From Psychrobacter raelei (lineage in GTDB: Bacteria > Pseudomonadota > Gammaproteobacteria > Pseudomonadales > Moraxellaceae): 64,000 nt of DNA. The position numbers and the translations under genes were made by a program. Under the pieces are notes generated by a model. That model saw only the letters and a list, made by a program, of their open reading frames with translations, ran no database searches and was not told the origin of the DNA. The stretch is taken from assembly GCF_022631235.3 (NCBI RefSeq), contig NZ_CP093310.2:124001-188000 (forward strand). Direction: 5' to 3'. Of the stretch, positions 33,264 through 42,112 are shown piece by piece; position 1 is the first letter of the stretch, and each line of letters begins with the position of its first letter.

Positions 33264-35546
33264 TTAAGACAATTTATCTGAGCTATTTTTGGCATGGGTA
33301 TCAGGCAGGCGCTGCGGATCTAGTGACCCATCAGGTTGTCTGGGTGCTTGTGAATTGCCATTGTCCTGTGACTGTAGTGATTTTACGGAGGCCGCTTTGC
33401 TCACTTTGGGGGCAGCTGCAGCACTGTCAGAGTGCTTTTGTAGGCTTTGCTCAAGCTTATTGGCCAGATCTGCCTCAAGCTGAGTGGCCGGTAGCGTAGA
33501 GGCTGCCGACTTCGATGCCGTGTCTGCATGAGCTGTGTCTTGAACCACTTGGCTATCAACGGCTGCCGTTTGGGCGTCAGAGGCGGCCAGTTTAGGTTCA
33601 GCTTTGGCAGGAGTCGTGGCCGCTTGGGCGCCATAGTTGGGGTCACGCACATCTTCATTAAGGGTCTTTTCTTTGCGTTTTTCAGGCGCTTTGGAGGTAG
33701 ACTCAAACTGCAAGTCGGCCAAAGCACGGGCCTGATTTTGCTTTTCTGTGACATCGACTGTTTTAGGCTGTACTTCATCTTCAATGACGAGCGCTACCAG
33801 CTTGTGATCACGAGGTATGTCATTTTCAAAGCTGTCGGTAATCACATGCAAATGACCTTCTTTATCAATGGTATATAAGGGGACAAATTGCTTATTATCG
33901 GCGCGATACTGGCTGTAGCTATAGCTGTCGGTAATGTTGGTAATTTTGATGCGTGCCTTTTTAGACAGCATACTGGCCATCTTGGTATAGGTGGCATCTT
34001 TACCGAACAGCCAGCGTGAGGTGAAGTTGGCACGGCGGGTTTCGCGTTCGGTTTTGGCCTTATCTTCGGTGAATTTTAGACGGTAAATTTTTTGTTCGCC
34101 AAATTCATGACGGTAATGCAGCTCAGATAAGGTATTCATCTCCTTATCGGTGCTCATCGCAAATAAATGGCCAATACCAATCAAATCCAAATGCCGATCG
34201 GCATGGTCTGAGATGGGGTTACCAAAGTAGGTGCGTAGGCCAGACATACGTGCTTTAGCAATATTGGTGTAGTTATTGTGCGCCACCAATACATCGAAGC
34301 CTTGGTCTTGTAGAGATTCAGCCACTTTTAAGGCCACAGGGTTTGAGCCGACAATCAGTACACCATTGCTGGCAGGCTCACGCACGCCCAATAGGTTACC
34401 CACCATTTTGGCACCCAAGCCTTGGATCAATACAGTACCGATAATCACCATAAACACTAGGGGTACTAACAGCTCAACACCTTGAATATCATACTCTTGC
34501 AAGCGAATGGCGAACAAAGAGGAGATGGCAGCAGCCACAATACCACGTGGCCCAATCCAGCTGATCATCATCTTCTCAGAGGTCTTTAAGTTCGAGCCCA
34601 TAGACGATGCCCACACCGATAAAGGGCGTGCCACGAACATCACAATGGCCAACAGCACCAAGCCTTGGAAGCCCACACTCAATAAGCTGTTTAGCTCTAC
34701 ACGGGCAGCGAGTACGATGAACAACACTGAGATGAGTAAGACGGTTAATGACTCATTAAACTCCAAGATTTGCTCACGCGGAAAGCCTTTCCAGTTAGCT
34801 AGAGCCACACCCATGACCGTCACGGCCAGTAGACCTGATTCATGTTCTAAATGGTTGGATAAAGAGAACAGTAGCAGCACAAAAGCTAAGGTAAAGACGT
34901 TGTGTAAGAACTCAGGAATCATATGGCGCTTGATCAAGTTGGCCAATACGAATGCCCCAAACATACCGATGGCGGTGGCAATAACCACAATCTCAGCGAA
35001 TAAGAAGATACTGTTGGCCTCTCCGCCTGAGATGATATATTCATACACCAAGACCACGGCGATTGCGCCTACCGGATCAATGATGATGCCTTCCCATTTT
35101 AGGATATTGGAGATGGTTTTGTTGGGCCGCACACTGCGCAGCAAAGGCATGATTACCGTCGGCCCGGTCACACAGACTAAGGAGCCGAACAATAAAGCGA
35201 TAAGCGGATCGACATCAAACAACAAGTAGGTGGATAATGCCACCACAGCGATAGTAATCACTACCCCTAAGGACACCAACATTTGTACCACTTTACCGTG
35301 CTGCTTAATCTCTTCAAACTCTAAGGTCAATGAGCCTTCAAATAAAATAATTGCCACGCCCAAAGAGATAAAAGGGAATAATAAATCGCCAATGACCGCA
35401 TCAGGGTCGAAATAACCCATAACTGGACCGACAAAGATGCCAATGAGCAATAAAAATAAAATAGACGGCTGTTTTAAATACCAAGCCAGCCACTGCGCTG
35501 CAATGCCAAGCCCAACCACGCCAGATAATAATAAGGCGGTATCCAT
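33264..35546 (-). CDS. CPA1-type Na+(K+)/H+ antiporter with TrkA-N/RCK-like domain
   Basis: The 760-residue protein starts with about 12 membrane helices (1-395) of the NhaP/CPA1 fold, with FEGSLTLEF and the conserved EGIIIDPVGA (Glu/Asp ion site). A Rossmann-like TrkA-N domain follows at about 400-520 (GVLIVGSNPVALKVAESL). The last 170 residues form a low-complexity tail rich in Ala, Lys, Gln and Ser that is probably disordered. The protein exchanges monovalent cations for protons in the inner membrane, and the RCK-like part suggests gating by NAD(H) or another nucleotide. A TTGACA-18-TATTTT promoter lies 54 bases upstream. Confidence 0.9.
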   Translation of the reverse strand: MDTALLLSGVVGLGIAAQWLAWYLKQPSILFLLLIGIFVGPVMGYFDPDAVIGDLLFPFISLGVAIILFEGSLTLEFEEIKQHGKVVQMLVSLGVVITIAVVALSTYLLFDVDPLIALLFGSLVCVTGPTVIMPLLRSVRPNKTISNILKWEGIIIDPVGAIAVVLVYEYIISGGEANSIFLFAEIVVIATAIGMFGAFVLANLIKRHMIPEFLHNVFTLAFVLLLFSLSNHLEHESGLLAVTVMGVALANWKGFPREQILEFNESLTVLLISVLFIVLAARVELNSLLSVGFQGLVLLAIVMFVARPLSVWASSMGSNLKTSEKMMISWIGPRGIVAAAISSLFAIRLQEYDIQGVELLVPLVFMVIIGTVLIQGLGAKMVGNLLGVREPASNGVLIVGSNPVALKVAESLQDQGFDVLVAHNNYTNIAKARMSGLRTYFGNPISDHADRHLDLIGIGHLFAMSTDKEMNTLSELHYRHEFGEQKIYRLKFTEDKAKTERETRRANFTSRWLFGKDATYTKMASMLSKKARIKITNITDSYSYSQYRADNKQFVPLYTIDKEGHLHVITDSFENDIPRDHKLVALVIEDEVQPKTVDVTEKQNQARALADLQFESTSKAPEKRKEKTLNEDVRDPNYGAQAATTPAKAEPKLAASDAQTAAVDSQVVQDTAHADTASKSAASTLPATQLEADLANKLEQSLQKHSDSAAAAPKVSKAASVKSLQSQDNGNSQAPRQPDGSLDPQRLPDTHAKNSSDKLS

Positions 35547-35599
35547 GAAAAATTCCTTGTGTTTGCAGTGTCATTTAGACCAAAAGCGGGCGAAACTAA

Positions 35600-35629
35600 A
35601 AAATATCTAGGTTCCCTGCTACTTGTCAA
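35600..35629 (-). promoter_or_regulatory. Predicted promoter of the antiporter gene
   Basis: Reading leftward, TTGACA (35624-35629) and TATTTT (35600-35605) are separated by 18 bases, 54 bases before the start codon. Confidence 0.55.
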
Positions 35630-35656
35630 TGGTATATAAAAGCGACACCGAAAAAA

Positions 35657-35683
35657 AAGCCTAGTGAGTAACGACTAGGCTTT
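35657..35683 (-). terminator. Minus-strand terminator with no annotated gene upstream
   Basis: AAAGCCTAGT/ACTAGGCTTT forms a 10-bp stem. Read leftward it is followed by T8; read rightward it has no T-run. It sits upstream of the antiporter promoter, so it would end an unannotated leftward transcript. Confidence 0.75.
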
Positions 35684-36250
35684 GCTAACTACAATATAAA
35701 GATAACCAGCGTAACAAATACTGAGTTTTAATGAGGTTATCATATCACGAAATAAAGTAACACATCCGATACAATGGGGCAGTTGCCATAAAACGGTGAC
35801 TAAAATTGGTTAAAACTGGCGTTGATTTTGAGTAAAAACAACCCCTTTTTTTCAAAAAAAATAGGCGCTATTGCCTAAAATAAAAGGGCTAACGCTCAGG
35901 ATGATTTTGTAAAGTCAAATTGGCATCAGCTGCGCCTAGATTTTAGGTAACAAAATAAAAAGCATGTGTAATTGGCGTGTTGAAAATCTATGATATAAGT
36001 CATGTAGCATATAAAGCAGTTACAATATAGTATAAACGTCACTCATATAAAAAAAGTAATGCTCGGTCGGTGTATTGCTAGGGTTATAACCTTAATTAAG
36101 CTCAATGGTTGTCTAATAGAGTATCACCTCGTCTCTGATGACCCTGCGGTTATGCCTAAGCACACACCTTTACTCATTAAGACCTAAGCGGGCCAGTATA
36201 TTTTGCTTGTCAGCGGATCTTTGAGCACAGACTCACTTGGAGAATCAACA

Positions 36251-37789
36251 ATGAAAAATACGCCCAACAGACCAAAAACGATAGTTAGCGCATTAAAAAC
36301 AACTTACTTGTCTCAAAGCTTACAAAAAAGCCAACAAAAGCTTAAAGCGTTCGGTGCAGGCTCTGTGCTGGCACTGAGTGGCTTTGGCATAGGTAGTTTG
36401 GGGCTAACCGCAGGCACAGCTTTATTGGCTACCTCTGCGACTATACCTACGGCAGCACAGGCCGCGGTTGTGGCTTCAGATTTCTCAGATTTGGTGGAGC
36501 AGGTGAGCCCAGGCGTTGCTAGAGTCAACGTAGTGACTAAGGTGAGTGAAGAGGAGCTTGCCAAGGCTCAAACTGTTGAGCTGCTGCGACAGTTCTTCGG
36601 CGACCGCATTCGCATTCCAGGTGCCCAAACAGCCCCGGCCATTGAATACAACTATGGTACGGGCTTTTTTGTGACCTCAGATGGCTATCTGTTGACCAAC
36701 CACCATGTGATTGCGGGGGCAGATAAGATTACGGTCACCTTAAATGACCGCACCGAGCTTGATGCCACTTTGGTCGGCAGTGATGAGCGCTCCGATGTGG
36801 CGGTATTAAAGGTAAAAGCCCAGCCAGGTAAGTCTTATCCTGCGCTGCCTACCGGTGACTCCAATGCGGTAAAAGTGGGTGAGCCAGTATTGGCTATTGG
36901 CTCGCCTTTTGGTTTTGATTATTCAGCGTCGGCCGGTATCGTCAGTGCCAAGTCGCGTAACTTCTCACGGGATATTAGCGTGCCCTTTATCCAGTCGGAT
37001 GTGGCGCTAAACCCAGGCAACTCAGGCGGTCCACTATTTAATCGTAACGGCCAAGTTATTGGCATTAACTCTCGAATATTCAGTGGTACTGGCGGCTATA
37101 TGGGACTGTCTTTTTCTATCCCCATTAATGAGGCGATGGATATTTATCAGCAGCTAAAACAAACCGGCACAGTGTCACGCGCTTATCTGGGTATATTCCC
37201 TCAAGACATCGACCGCAACTTGGCCGAAGCTTATGGCCTAAGTAAGCCGCAAGGGGCGCTACTGATTAAGGTTACCCCTAAGTCGCCAGCAGAAGCAGCT
37301 GGCCTAAAGGCGGGCGATATCATCACCCATTACAACGGTAAAATGATTTTAGAATCCTCTGACCTTTTAAACATCATTAACCGCAGTAAGCCAGGTGAGA
37401 GCTTTAAAGCCGATGTATTGCGTCAAGGCAAAAAGATTGCAGTCATTGGTAAGTTATCAGCAGCGCCCGATGATGTGGCACCAGATGCGGTGGTCACTAA
37501 GTCTAATAACAGCCAAATTCGTCTAGGCTTGCGCATTCAGGCGCTGCCTCGTGAAAGCTTGGCACAGCTGGACGGAGAAGGGGTATTGGTAACCGAGGTA
37601 GATCCTACAGGGATAGCAGCCAGAGCTGGTATAAGAGCCGGTGACGTTATCACTAACCTGCATCAGAAGTCGATTAAGAGTATCGATGACTTCCAGCGGG
37701 CGCTACGTCAATTACCTGAAGCGGGCGTGGTGACCATTGAGGTGGTGCGTCAAGGTATCCCAGCCATTATCGGTCTGCGTTTGGATTAG
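36251..37789 (+). CDS. DegP/MucD-type periplasmic serine protease
   Basis: The Do-family (HtrA) protease degrades misfolded envelope proteins. It is 512 residues from ATG 36251, which has GGAG 8 bases upstream; the 16 codons before it are unlikely to be used. A long-n-region signal ends at AAQAA (about residue 70). The trypsin-like domain has the triad His in TNHHVIAG, Asp in RSDVAVLKV and Ser in NPGNSGGPL. Two PDZ domains follow (SPAEAAGLKAGDII and GIAARAGIRAGDVI). The order and length fit MucD/DegQ-like enzymes. No sigma-E-type promoter was recognised upstream. Confidence 0.93.
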   Translation: MKNTPNRPKTIVSALKTTYLSQSLQKSQQKLKAFGAGSVLALSGFGIGSLGLTAGTALLATSATIPTAAQAAVVASDFSDLVEQVSPGVARVNVVTKVSEEELAKAQTVELLRQFFGDRIRIPGAQTAPAIEYNYGTGFFVTSDGYLLTNHHVIAGADKITVTLNDRTELDATLVGSDERSDVAVLKVKAQPGKSYPALPTGDSNAVKVGEPVLAIGSPFGFDYSASAGIVSAKSRNFSRDISVPFIQSDVALNPGNSGGPLFNRNGQVIGINSRIFSGTGGYMGLSFSIPINEAMDIYQQLKQTGTVSRAYLGIFPQDIDRNLAEAYGLSKPQGALLIKVTPKSPAEAAGLKAGDIITHYNGKMILESSDLLNIINRSKPGESFKADVLRQGKKIAVIGKLSAAPDDVAPDAVVTKSNNSQIRLGLRIQALPRESLAQLDGEGVLVTEVDPTGIAARAGIRAGDVITNLHQKSIKSIDDFQRALRQLPEAGVVTIEVVRQGIPAIIGLRLD

Positions 37790-37824
37790 CACTGACGCTT
37801 ATTCGTATTGCCTATTGCAAGAAG

Positions 37825-37859
37825 GCGATGTCATTTTATAGGGTGGCATCGCTTTTTTT
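37825..37859 (+). terminator. Rho-independent terminator after the protease gene
   Basis: GCGATG/CATCGC stem with a 16-base loop and a T7 tract, 36 bases after the stop. Confidence 0.75.
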
Positions 37860-37921
37860 GGGGCTATTGATGGGGATGGGGCGTTTACTGGTAATAAGGT
37901 GCTGGACTAATACACCGACGT

Positions 37922-37955
37922 AAAAAAACCTCCAATCGTTCTGATTGGAGGTTTA
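37922..37955 (-). terminator. Terminator of the tRNA-Ala/tRNA-Glu transcript
   Basis: AACCTCCAATC/GATTGGAGGTT forms an 11-bp stem; leftward it continues into a T-run. It lies 42 bases past tRNA-Glu. Confidence 0.88.
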
Positions 37956-37996
37956 GTGCTTATCTCTTAAATAGATTAAGGATAAGCTCGAATAGG

Positions 37997-38072
37997 TGGT
38001 ATCCCGTAGGGGATTCGAACCCCTGTTACCGCCGTGAAAGGGCGGGGTCCTAGGCCTCTAGACGAACGGGAC
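37997..38072 (-). tRNA. tRNA-Glu (anticodon TTC)
   Basis: The minus strand folds as a full 76-base cloverleaf. The acceptor GTCCCGT pairs with ACGGGAT, the anticodon loop CTTTCAC contains TTC, and the T-arm is GGGGTTCGAATCCCC. The discriminator is A and the 3' CCA is encoded. It lies downstream of tRNA-Ala in one transcript. Confidence 0.97.
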
Positions 38073-38204
38073 ACAAAATCATGTAAACATGAAATAGTTT
38101 TACAACGTAAGGTGCTATAAATAGCGTTGCCTAGGTGCTTACGTTGGTGCCGTTGATACTCGTTATATATTAAATATTTTGATTATCAACTGTCTTAGAA
38201 AATA

Positions 38205-38280
38205 TGGTGGAGCTAAACGGAGTCGAACCGTTGACCCCTTGCATGCCATGCAAGTGCTCTACCAACTGAGCTATAGCCCC
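38205..38280 (-). tRNA. tRNA-Ala (anticodon GGC)
   Basis: A 76-base cloverleaf lies on the minus strand. The acceptor GGGGCTA pairs with TAGCTCC, the D-arm is AGCTCAGTTGGTAGAGC, and the anticodon loop ATGGCAT has GGC between CTTGC/GCAAG. The T-loop is GGTTCGACTCC and CCA is encoded. A near-consensus promoter lies just upstream. Confidence 0.97.
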
Positions 38281-38297
38281 TCTCTAAGAGTGGGCGT

Positions 38298-38326
38298 ATT
38301 TTAGGCAATATCTCAAGCATTGTCAA
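38298..38326 (-). promoter_or_regulatory. Near-consensus promoter of the tRNA-Ala/Glu unit
   Basis: Leftward TTGACA (38321-38326), a 17-base spacer and TAAAAT (38298-38303) are followed by a GC-rich discriminator (ACGCCCAC). This is typical of stable-RNA promoters under growth-rate (ppGpp) control. Transcription would start about 10 bases before tRNA-Ala. Confidence 0.9.
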
Positions 38327-38360
38327 CACCTATTTTCAATTAATTTGTATTTTTTGCAAA

Positions 38361-38389
38361 AAAAAGGCCACGGACTAGCCGTGGCCTTT
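38361..38389 (-). terminator. Terminator of the pirin gene
   Basis: AAAGGCCACGG/CCGTGGCCTTT is a perfect 11-bp stem, followed leftward by T8. Confidence 0.92.
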
Positions 38390-38426
38390 GGTTATCAACC
38401 GTTATACACAATTGATAAGAGACAAA

Positions 38427-39311
38427 TTAAGCACCTTCACCGAAGCGGCCTTGCTGGAAGTCGTTCACCGCTTGGATGATCTGTTGCTGGCTGTTCATTA
38501 CAAATGGGCCATACTGTACAATCGGTTCATTTAAAGGACGACCAGTTACCAAGATGACTTTGGTATCTTCATTACCGGCTTGGATAGTCACCCCATCAGC
38601 ATTCGGGTCGTTTTTTAAGATGGCCATGTTTTTAACTGGTATACGCTTGTCCTCAATGCTGGCGCTACCACGGTAGACAAACACAAAGCTATTGTGGCTG
38701 GCTGGAATATGGTGACTAAAGCTGGCACCGGCCGGCAAATGAATATCTAGATACGTAGGCTCAGTCACCTCACGAGTAACCGCACCTTCTACACCATTGG
38801 ATTCACCGGCAATGACGGTTACTTTTGTGCCATTTTCGGTCACAAATTTTGGCAAATCAGCATCTTGGAAGTCTTTGTACCAAGGGGCATTCATTTTGTC
38901 TTTAGCTGGCAGGTTTAGCCATAGCTGAAAGCCTTCCATCGCGCCATCTTCTTGCTCAGGTAGCTCAGAGTGAATCACGCCACTGGCAGCGGTCATCCAC
39001 TGTACACCACCATTTTCAAGCAAGCCTTCATTACCGGCACTGTCTTTGTGACGCATACGGCCTTCAATCATATAAGTTACGGTTTCAAAGCCGCGATGAG
39101 GATGGCTTGGAAAACCTGCGATATAGTCATCTGGGTTATCGCTTTTGAAGTTATCGAGCATCAAGTAAGGGTCAAGGCGATGCTGTAATTGGTGAGTCAG
39201 TACGCGGGTTAATTTAACGCCTGCACCATCTTGTGTGTCTACACCAGCATATAGCTGCTCAACTTGACGAGGTTGGGTAATGGTCACATCATTTTTTACA
39301 GAGGTAGTCAT
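38427..39311 (-). CDS. Pirin-family protein
   Basis: The 294-residue bicupin has the pirin N-terminal metal-binding set (FPSHPHRGFETVTYMIEG, then HKDSAGNEG, MTAASGVIHSE and LWLNLPAKDK). Pirins bind iron; some, such as YhhW, act as quercetin 2,3-dioxygenases and others are redox regulators. The C-terminal cupin is complete (FVFVYRGSASI, then ILVTGRPLNEPIVQYGPFVMN). The start at 39311 has AGGAG 7 bases upstream. The biological substrate is unknown. Confidence 0.93.
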   Translation of the reverse strand: MTTSVKNDVTITQPRQVEQLYAGVDTQDGAGVKLTRVLTHQLQHRLDPYLMLDNFKSDNPDDYIAGFPSHPHRGFETVTYMIEGRMRHKDSAGNEGLLENGGVQWMTAASGVIHSELPEQEDGAMEGFQLWLNLPAKDKMNAPWYKDFQDADLPKFVTENGTKVTVIAGESNGVEGAVTREVTEPTYLDIHLPAGASFSHHIPASHNSFVFVYRGSASIEDKRIPVKNMAILKNDPNADGVTIQAGNEDTKVILVTGRPLNEPIVQYGPFVMNSQQQIIQAVNDFQQGRFGEGA

Positions 39312-39517
39312 TGTTATTCTCCTAATGATTGATATATCTTCTATTTGATGTCTTATACTATAGAATTCAAGGTATCGTAGTTTGGTGTCTTTGTTACTGT
39401 ATATTGTTAATGTAACATAATGATATGCGCTTTTAAATTAAGAAATTCTTATTAAATGATTTTCTTTTTTCAAATCATCCACCCGCCCAGTTATAACCTG
39501 TAAAAAGAGAGCCTTAG

Positions 39518-40024
39518 GTGACTGCATTAAAATATATTGCCCATTATCCCGAGCAAGTTCAAAGCCAAGCGCGCACCTTAATCGCCCAAAACAAGCTTGG
39601 TGATTATTTGCAGCAAAAATATCCCAATCGGCACCAGATCCAAAGTGATAAGGCACTGTATCAATACGTCACTGAGCTAAAAAACCGTTATATGCGCAAT
39701 GTTGGCACCTTATCTCAGGTGAGCTATAACAGTAAGCTGAGTGTGCTAAAAAATGCGCTCGGTATTCACACCCATCAGTCTCGGGTGCAGGGCAGCAAGC
39801 TTAAATCGCACAATAGCATTACTGTGGCGAGCATTTTTAGAGAGGCGCCGTTTGAGTTTTTGCAGATGATTGTGGTGCATGAGTTGGCACACTTCAAAGA
39901 GAGCGACCACAATAAGGCTTTTTATCAGATGTGTTGTCATATGCAGCCGCAGTATCACCAAGTAGAGCTTGATATGAGGCTGTGGCTATTATGGCGGGAT
40001 TTGGAGAGTAAAAAGAGGGGCTAG
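39518..40024 (+). CDS. YgjP-like zinc metallopeptidase
   Basis: The 168-residue protein contains the HExxH zinc motif in VVHELAHFKESDH, with a downstream His in MQPQYHQVE. This matches the YgjP/DUF45 (M48-like) family. It has no signal peptide. It starts with GTG 39518, with AGAGAG 7-8 bases upstream. The protease activity and substrate of this family are poorly known. It converges with gltX. Confidence 0.85.
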   Translation: MTALKYIAHYPEQVQSQARTLIAQNKLGDYLQQKYPNRHQIQSDKALYQYVTELKNRYMRNVGTLSQVSYNSKLSVLKNALGIHTHQSRVQGSKLKSHNSITVASIFREAPFEFLQMIVVHELAHFKESDHNKAFYQMCCHMQPQYHQVELDMRLWLLWRDLESKKRG

Positions 40025-40069
40025 ACGCAGCTGACTTTGATTAAAGTAATGAGCGCATTTGGTTCAAAA

Positions 40070-40112
40070 TAAAAGGACTGAGACTTGTACAATACAGATC
40101 TCAGTCCTTTTT
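40070..40112 (-). terminator. Terminator of gltX (same hairpin type as 15204-15246)
   Basis: The 12-bp stem AAAGGACTGAGA/TCTCAGTCCTTT has a loop containing TGTACAATACAG. Leftward it is followed by TTATTTT. A T6 run on the other side makes it usable for the convergent YgjP-like gene too. Confidence 0.9.
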
Positions 40113-40150
40113 TGGGGACCGTTTAAACTTGCTTTTGTCTAAGTTAACGG

Positions 40151-41668
40151 TTACTCAGCTGCCAAAAAGTCTGGCATATCCGCTGCGGTTTTCTCAAGCT
40201 TTTTCAGCTTTTTCTTGCCAATACCGCCCAAAACTTCAACGGCATGACGCAGGCGAGTTAAGGTCATATCAGCGCCAATCACATACATAGAGTTCATCAC
40301 AGGCGTCGATGAGGTGCTGCCAGCAATGGCAATAAAGAACGGCGCCATCATGTCACGCAGCTTGATATCGAGCGCAGCGCTTAAGCCTTTAAGTGTTTTA
40401 AAGATATTGTCTTCGCTCCACTCAGGTAATGCTTCAAGTTTCCAAGTGGCAATCTGCAGGATTTCCATGATTTGCTCAGGTGTGAGCGTTTTGTGCTCGA
40501 AGCTCTCAGCGGTAATGCTTGGCAGATTTTGGAAATAAAAGCCACCCCAGTTCACGGCATCAGACAACAGATGGATACGGGGCTGAATCGCCGCTGCAAT
40601 GGCGGTTAATTTGTCTGAATCATTTGCCCAGTCCAAAATCTTATTTTTTAACTGCTCTGGGGTTAGCGCACGTAGCCATTCACCATTTAACCAATGTAGC
40701 TTTTCAAGATCAAAGATAGGGCCACCTAATGACACACGCGTGATGTCAAAGCTTTCAATCATCTCATCAAGGGTGAAGATTTCTTTGTCATCAGGCATTG
40801 AGTAACCCATACGACCTAAGTAGTTTAGTAGCGCTTCTGGCAACACGCCGGCATCACGATAATAGGTAATAGACGTTGGGTTTTTACGCTTAGACAGCTT
40901 TGATTTATCTGGGTTACGCAGCAGTGGCATGTGGCACAGCACAGGCATCTCCCAACCGAAGTAATCATACAATAGCTGATGCTTAGGCGCTGAGTTTAGC
41001 CACTCTTCACCGCGGATAACGTGAGTGATCTCCATTAAGTGATCATCCACCACGTTGGCTAGGTGATATGTGGGTAGGCCGTCTGTTTTTAACAGCACTT
41101 GCATGTCCACTTGTTCCCAAGGAATTTCCACTTCGCCGCGTAGCATGTCTTGTACTTTACACACGCCTTCGGTGGGCACTTTCATCCGAATAACGAATGG
41201 CTTACCCTCGGCAGCCATTTTGTCAGACTCTTCTCGAGGTAAGTTGGCATAGCGGCCGTCATAATGAGGGTTTTCACCACGCGCGATTTGTTCGGCACGC
41301 ATGGCATCTAACTCCTCAGGGGTACAGAAGCAGCGAAAAGCATGACCTTTGTCCAACAACTCTTGAGCATACTGTTTATAAATTTCACTGCGCTCGCTTT
41401 GACGGTATGGGGCATGCGGACCACCATTGTCAGGACCCTCCGCCCAGTCTAGACCGACCCAGCGTAAGGCGTCTAAAATCATTTGCTCTGATTGCTCAGT
41501 TGAGCGGCTTTGATCGGTATCCTCAATACGTAGGATGAATTCACCGCCATGTGCTTTGGCAAAGGCTAGGTTAAATAGGGCGATATAGGCAGTGCCTACA
41601 TGAGGAAAGCCGGTGGGTGAGGGGGCGATACGGGTGCGGACAGAGCGCTGGGCTGTGGTTTGTGTCAT
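40151..41668 (-). CDS. gltX: Glutamyl-tRNA synthetase
   Basis: The 505-residue class I synthetase charges tRNA-Glu. The ATP-site motif is [11 protein letters not shown] (the HIGH motif as HVGT), with [13 protein letters not shown] and the KMSKS variant KLSKRKN. The anticodon-binding C-terminal domain follows. The length is normal. It is a single-gene unit with its own terminator. Confidence 0.96.
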   Translation of the reverse strand: MTQTTAQRSVRTRIAPSPTGFPHVGTAYIALFNLAFAKAHGGEFILRIEDTDQSRSTEQSEQMILDALRWVGLDWAEGPDNGGPHAPYRQSERSEIYKQYAQELLDKGHAFRCFCTPEELDAMRAEQIARGENPHYDGRYANLPREESDKMAAEGKPFVIRMKVPTEGVCKVQDMLRGEVEIPWEQVDMQVLLKTDGLPTYHLANVVDDHLMEITHVIRGEEWLNSAPKHQLLYDYFGWEMPVLCHMPLLRNPDKSKLSKRKNPTSITYYRDAGVLPEALLNYLGRMGYSMPDDKEIFTLDEMIESFDITRVSLGGPIFDLEKLHWLNGEWLRALTPEQLKNKILDWANDSDKLTAIAAAIQPRIHLLSDAVNWGGFYFQNLPSITAESFEHKTLTPEQIMEILQIATWKLEALPEWSEDNIFKTLKGLSAALDIKLRDMMAPFFIAIAGSTSSTPVMNSMYVIGADMTLTRLRHAVEVLGGIGKKKLKKLEKTAADMPDFLAAE

Positions 41669-42112
41669 GATGCTCTCTTAAGTTTATGTTGGGTGGTTTT
41701 AAAATTTGGTTACGATTTATCAAAAAATTTGCAGCAGTAAATGAACTTTAACGCTTATTATAGCAGGTTTGATTTGGCGCTTATAATCTTGGCTCTATGC
41801 CCGCACTAGCTAAGCTTTTTGGCCAGTTTTTGACTTTTTATTGTGATGAATAGGCTTTTTTAAGCTCAAAATAAGCGGCCAGTGCTCAGCAATGAGGCGG
41901 CGCTAAAAGTGGGTTTGGTGCCTGAAAAAAGAGGTAACATATTTTGTTTGGTTAACTTATCTTACTTTTCTTGACATGGTGACATAGCTTGCGATAATGG
42001 ATGGTTAAAATACCTTATTTATTACTTGCCTGTTTTAACCACACTGATAAGCTAAGTCTGCGATGTTGATGGCTATCAGGTTGGTTTACGTTTTTTAGGA
42101 ATACTAGTTACT
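41669..42112. other. Intergenic region upstream of the dcw operon
   Basis: This 444-bp spacer contains the strong rightward promoter at 41971-41998. mraZ, which precedes rsmH in many bacteria, is absent. Nothing else was seen. Confidence 0.6.
41971..41998 (+). promoter_or_regulatory. Strong promoter of the rsmH-mraY operon
   Basis: TTGACA (41971-41976), a 16-base spacer and GATAAT (41993-41998) match the housekeeping consensus at 11 of 12 positions. The predicted leader before the GTG start at 42113 is about 108 bases. Confidence 0.8.

Larger units (their letters stand above)
35547..36250. other. Long intergenic region between divergent antiporter and protease genes
   Basis: This 704-bp AT-rich region holds the antiporter promoter, the orphan terminator at 35657-35683 and long A/T tracts (about 35850-35870). 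A small leftward RNA ending at 35657 is possible. No protein-coding frame is convincing. Confidence 0.5.

Noticed and set aside
33528..35229. Long plus-strand frames opposite the antiporter gene
   Set aside because: They are shadows of the antiporter coding sequence on the other strand, with Thr/Asn/Ser-rich composition and no family features.
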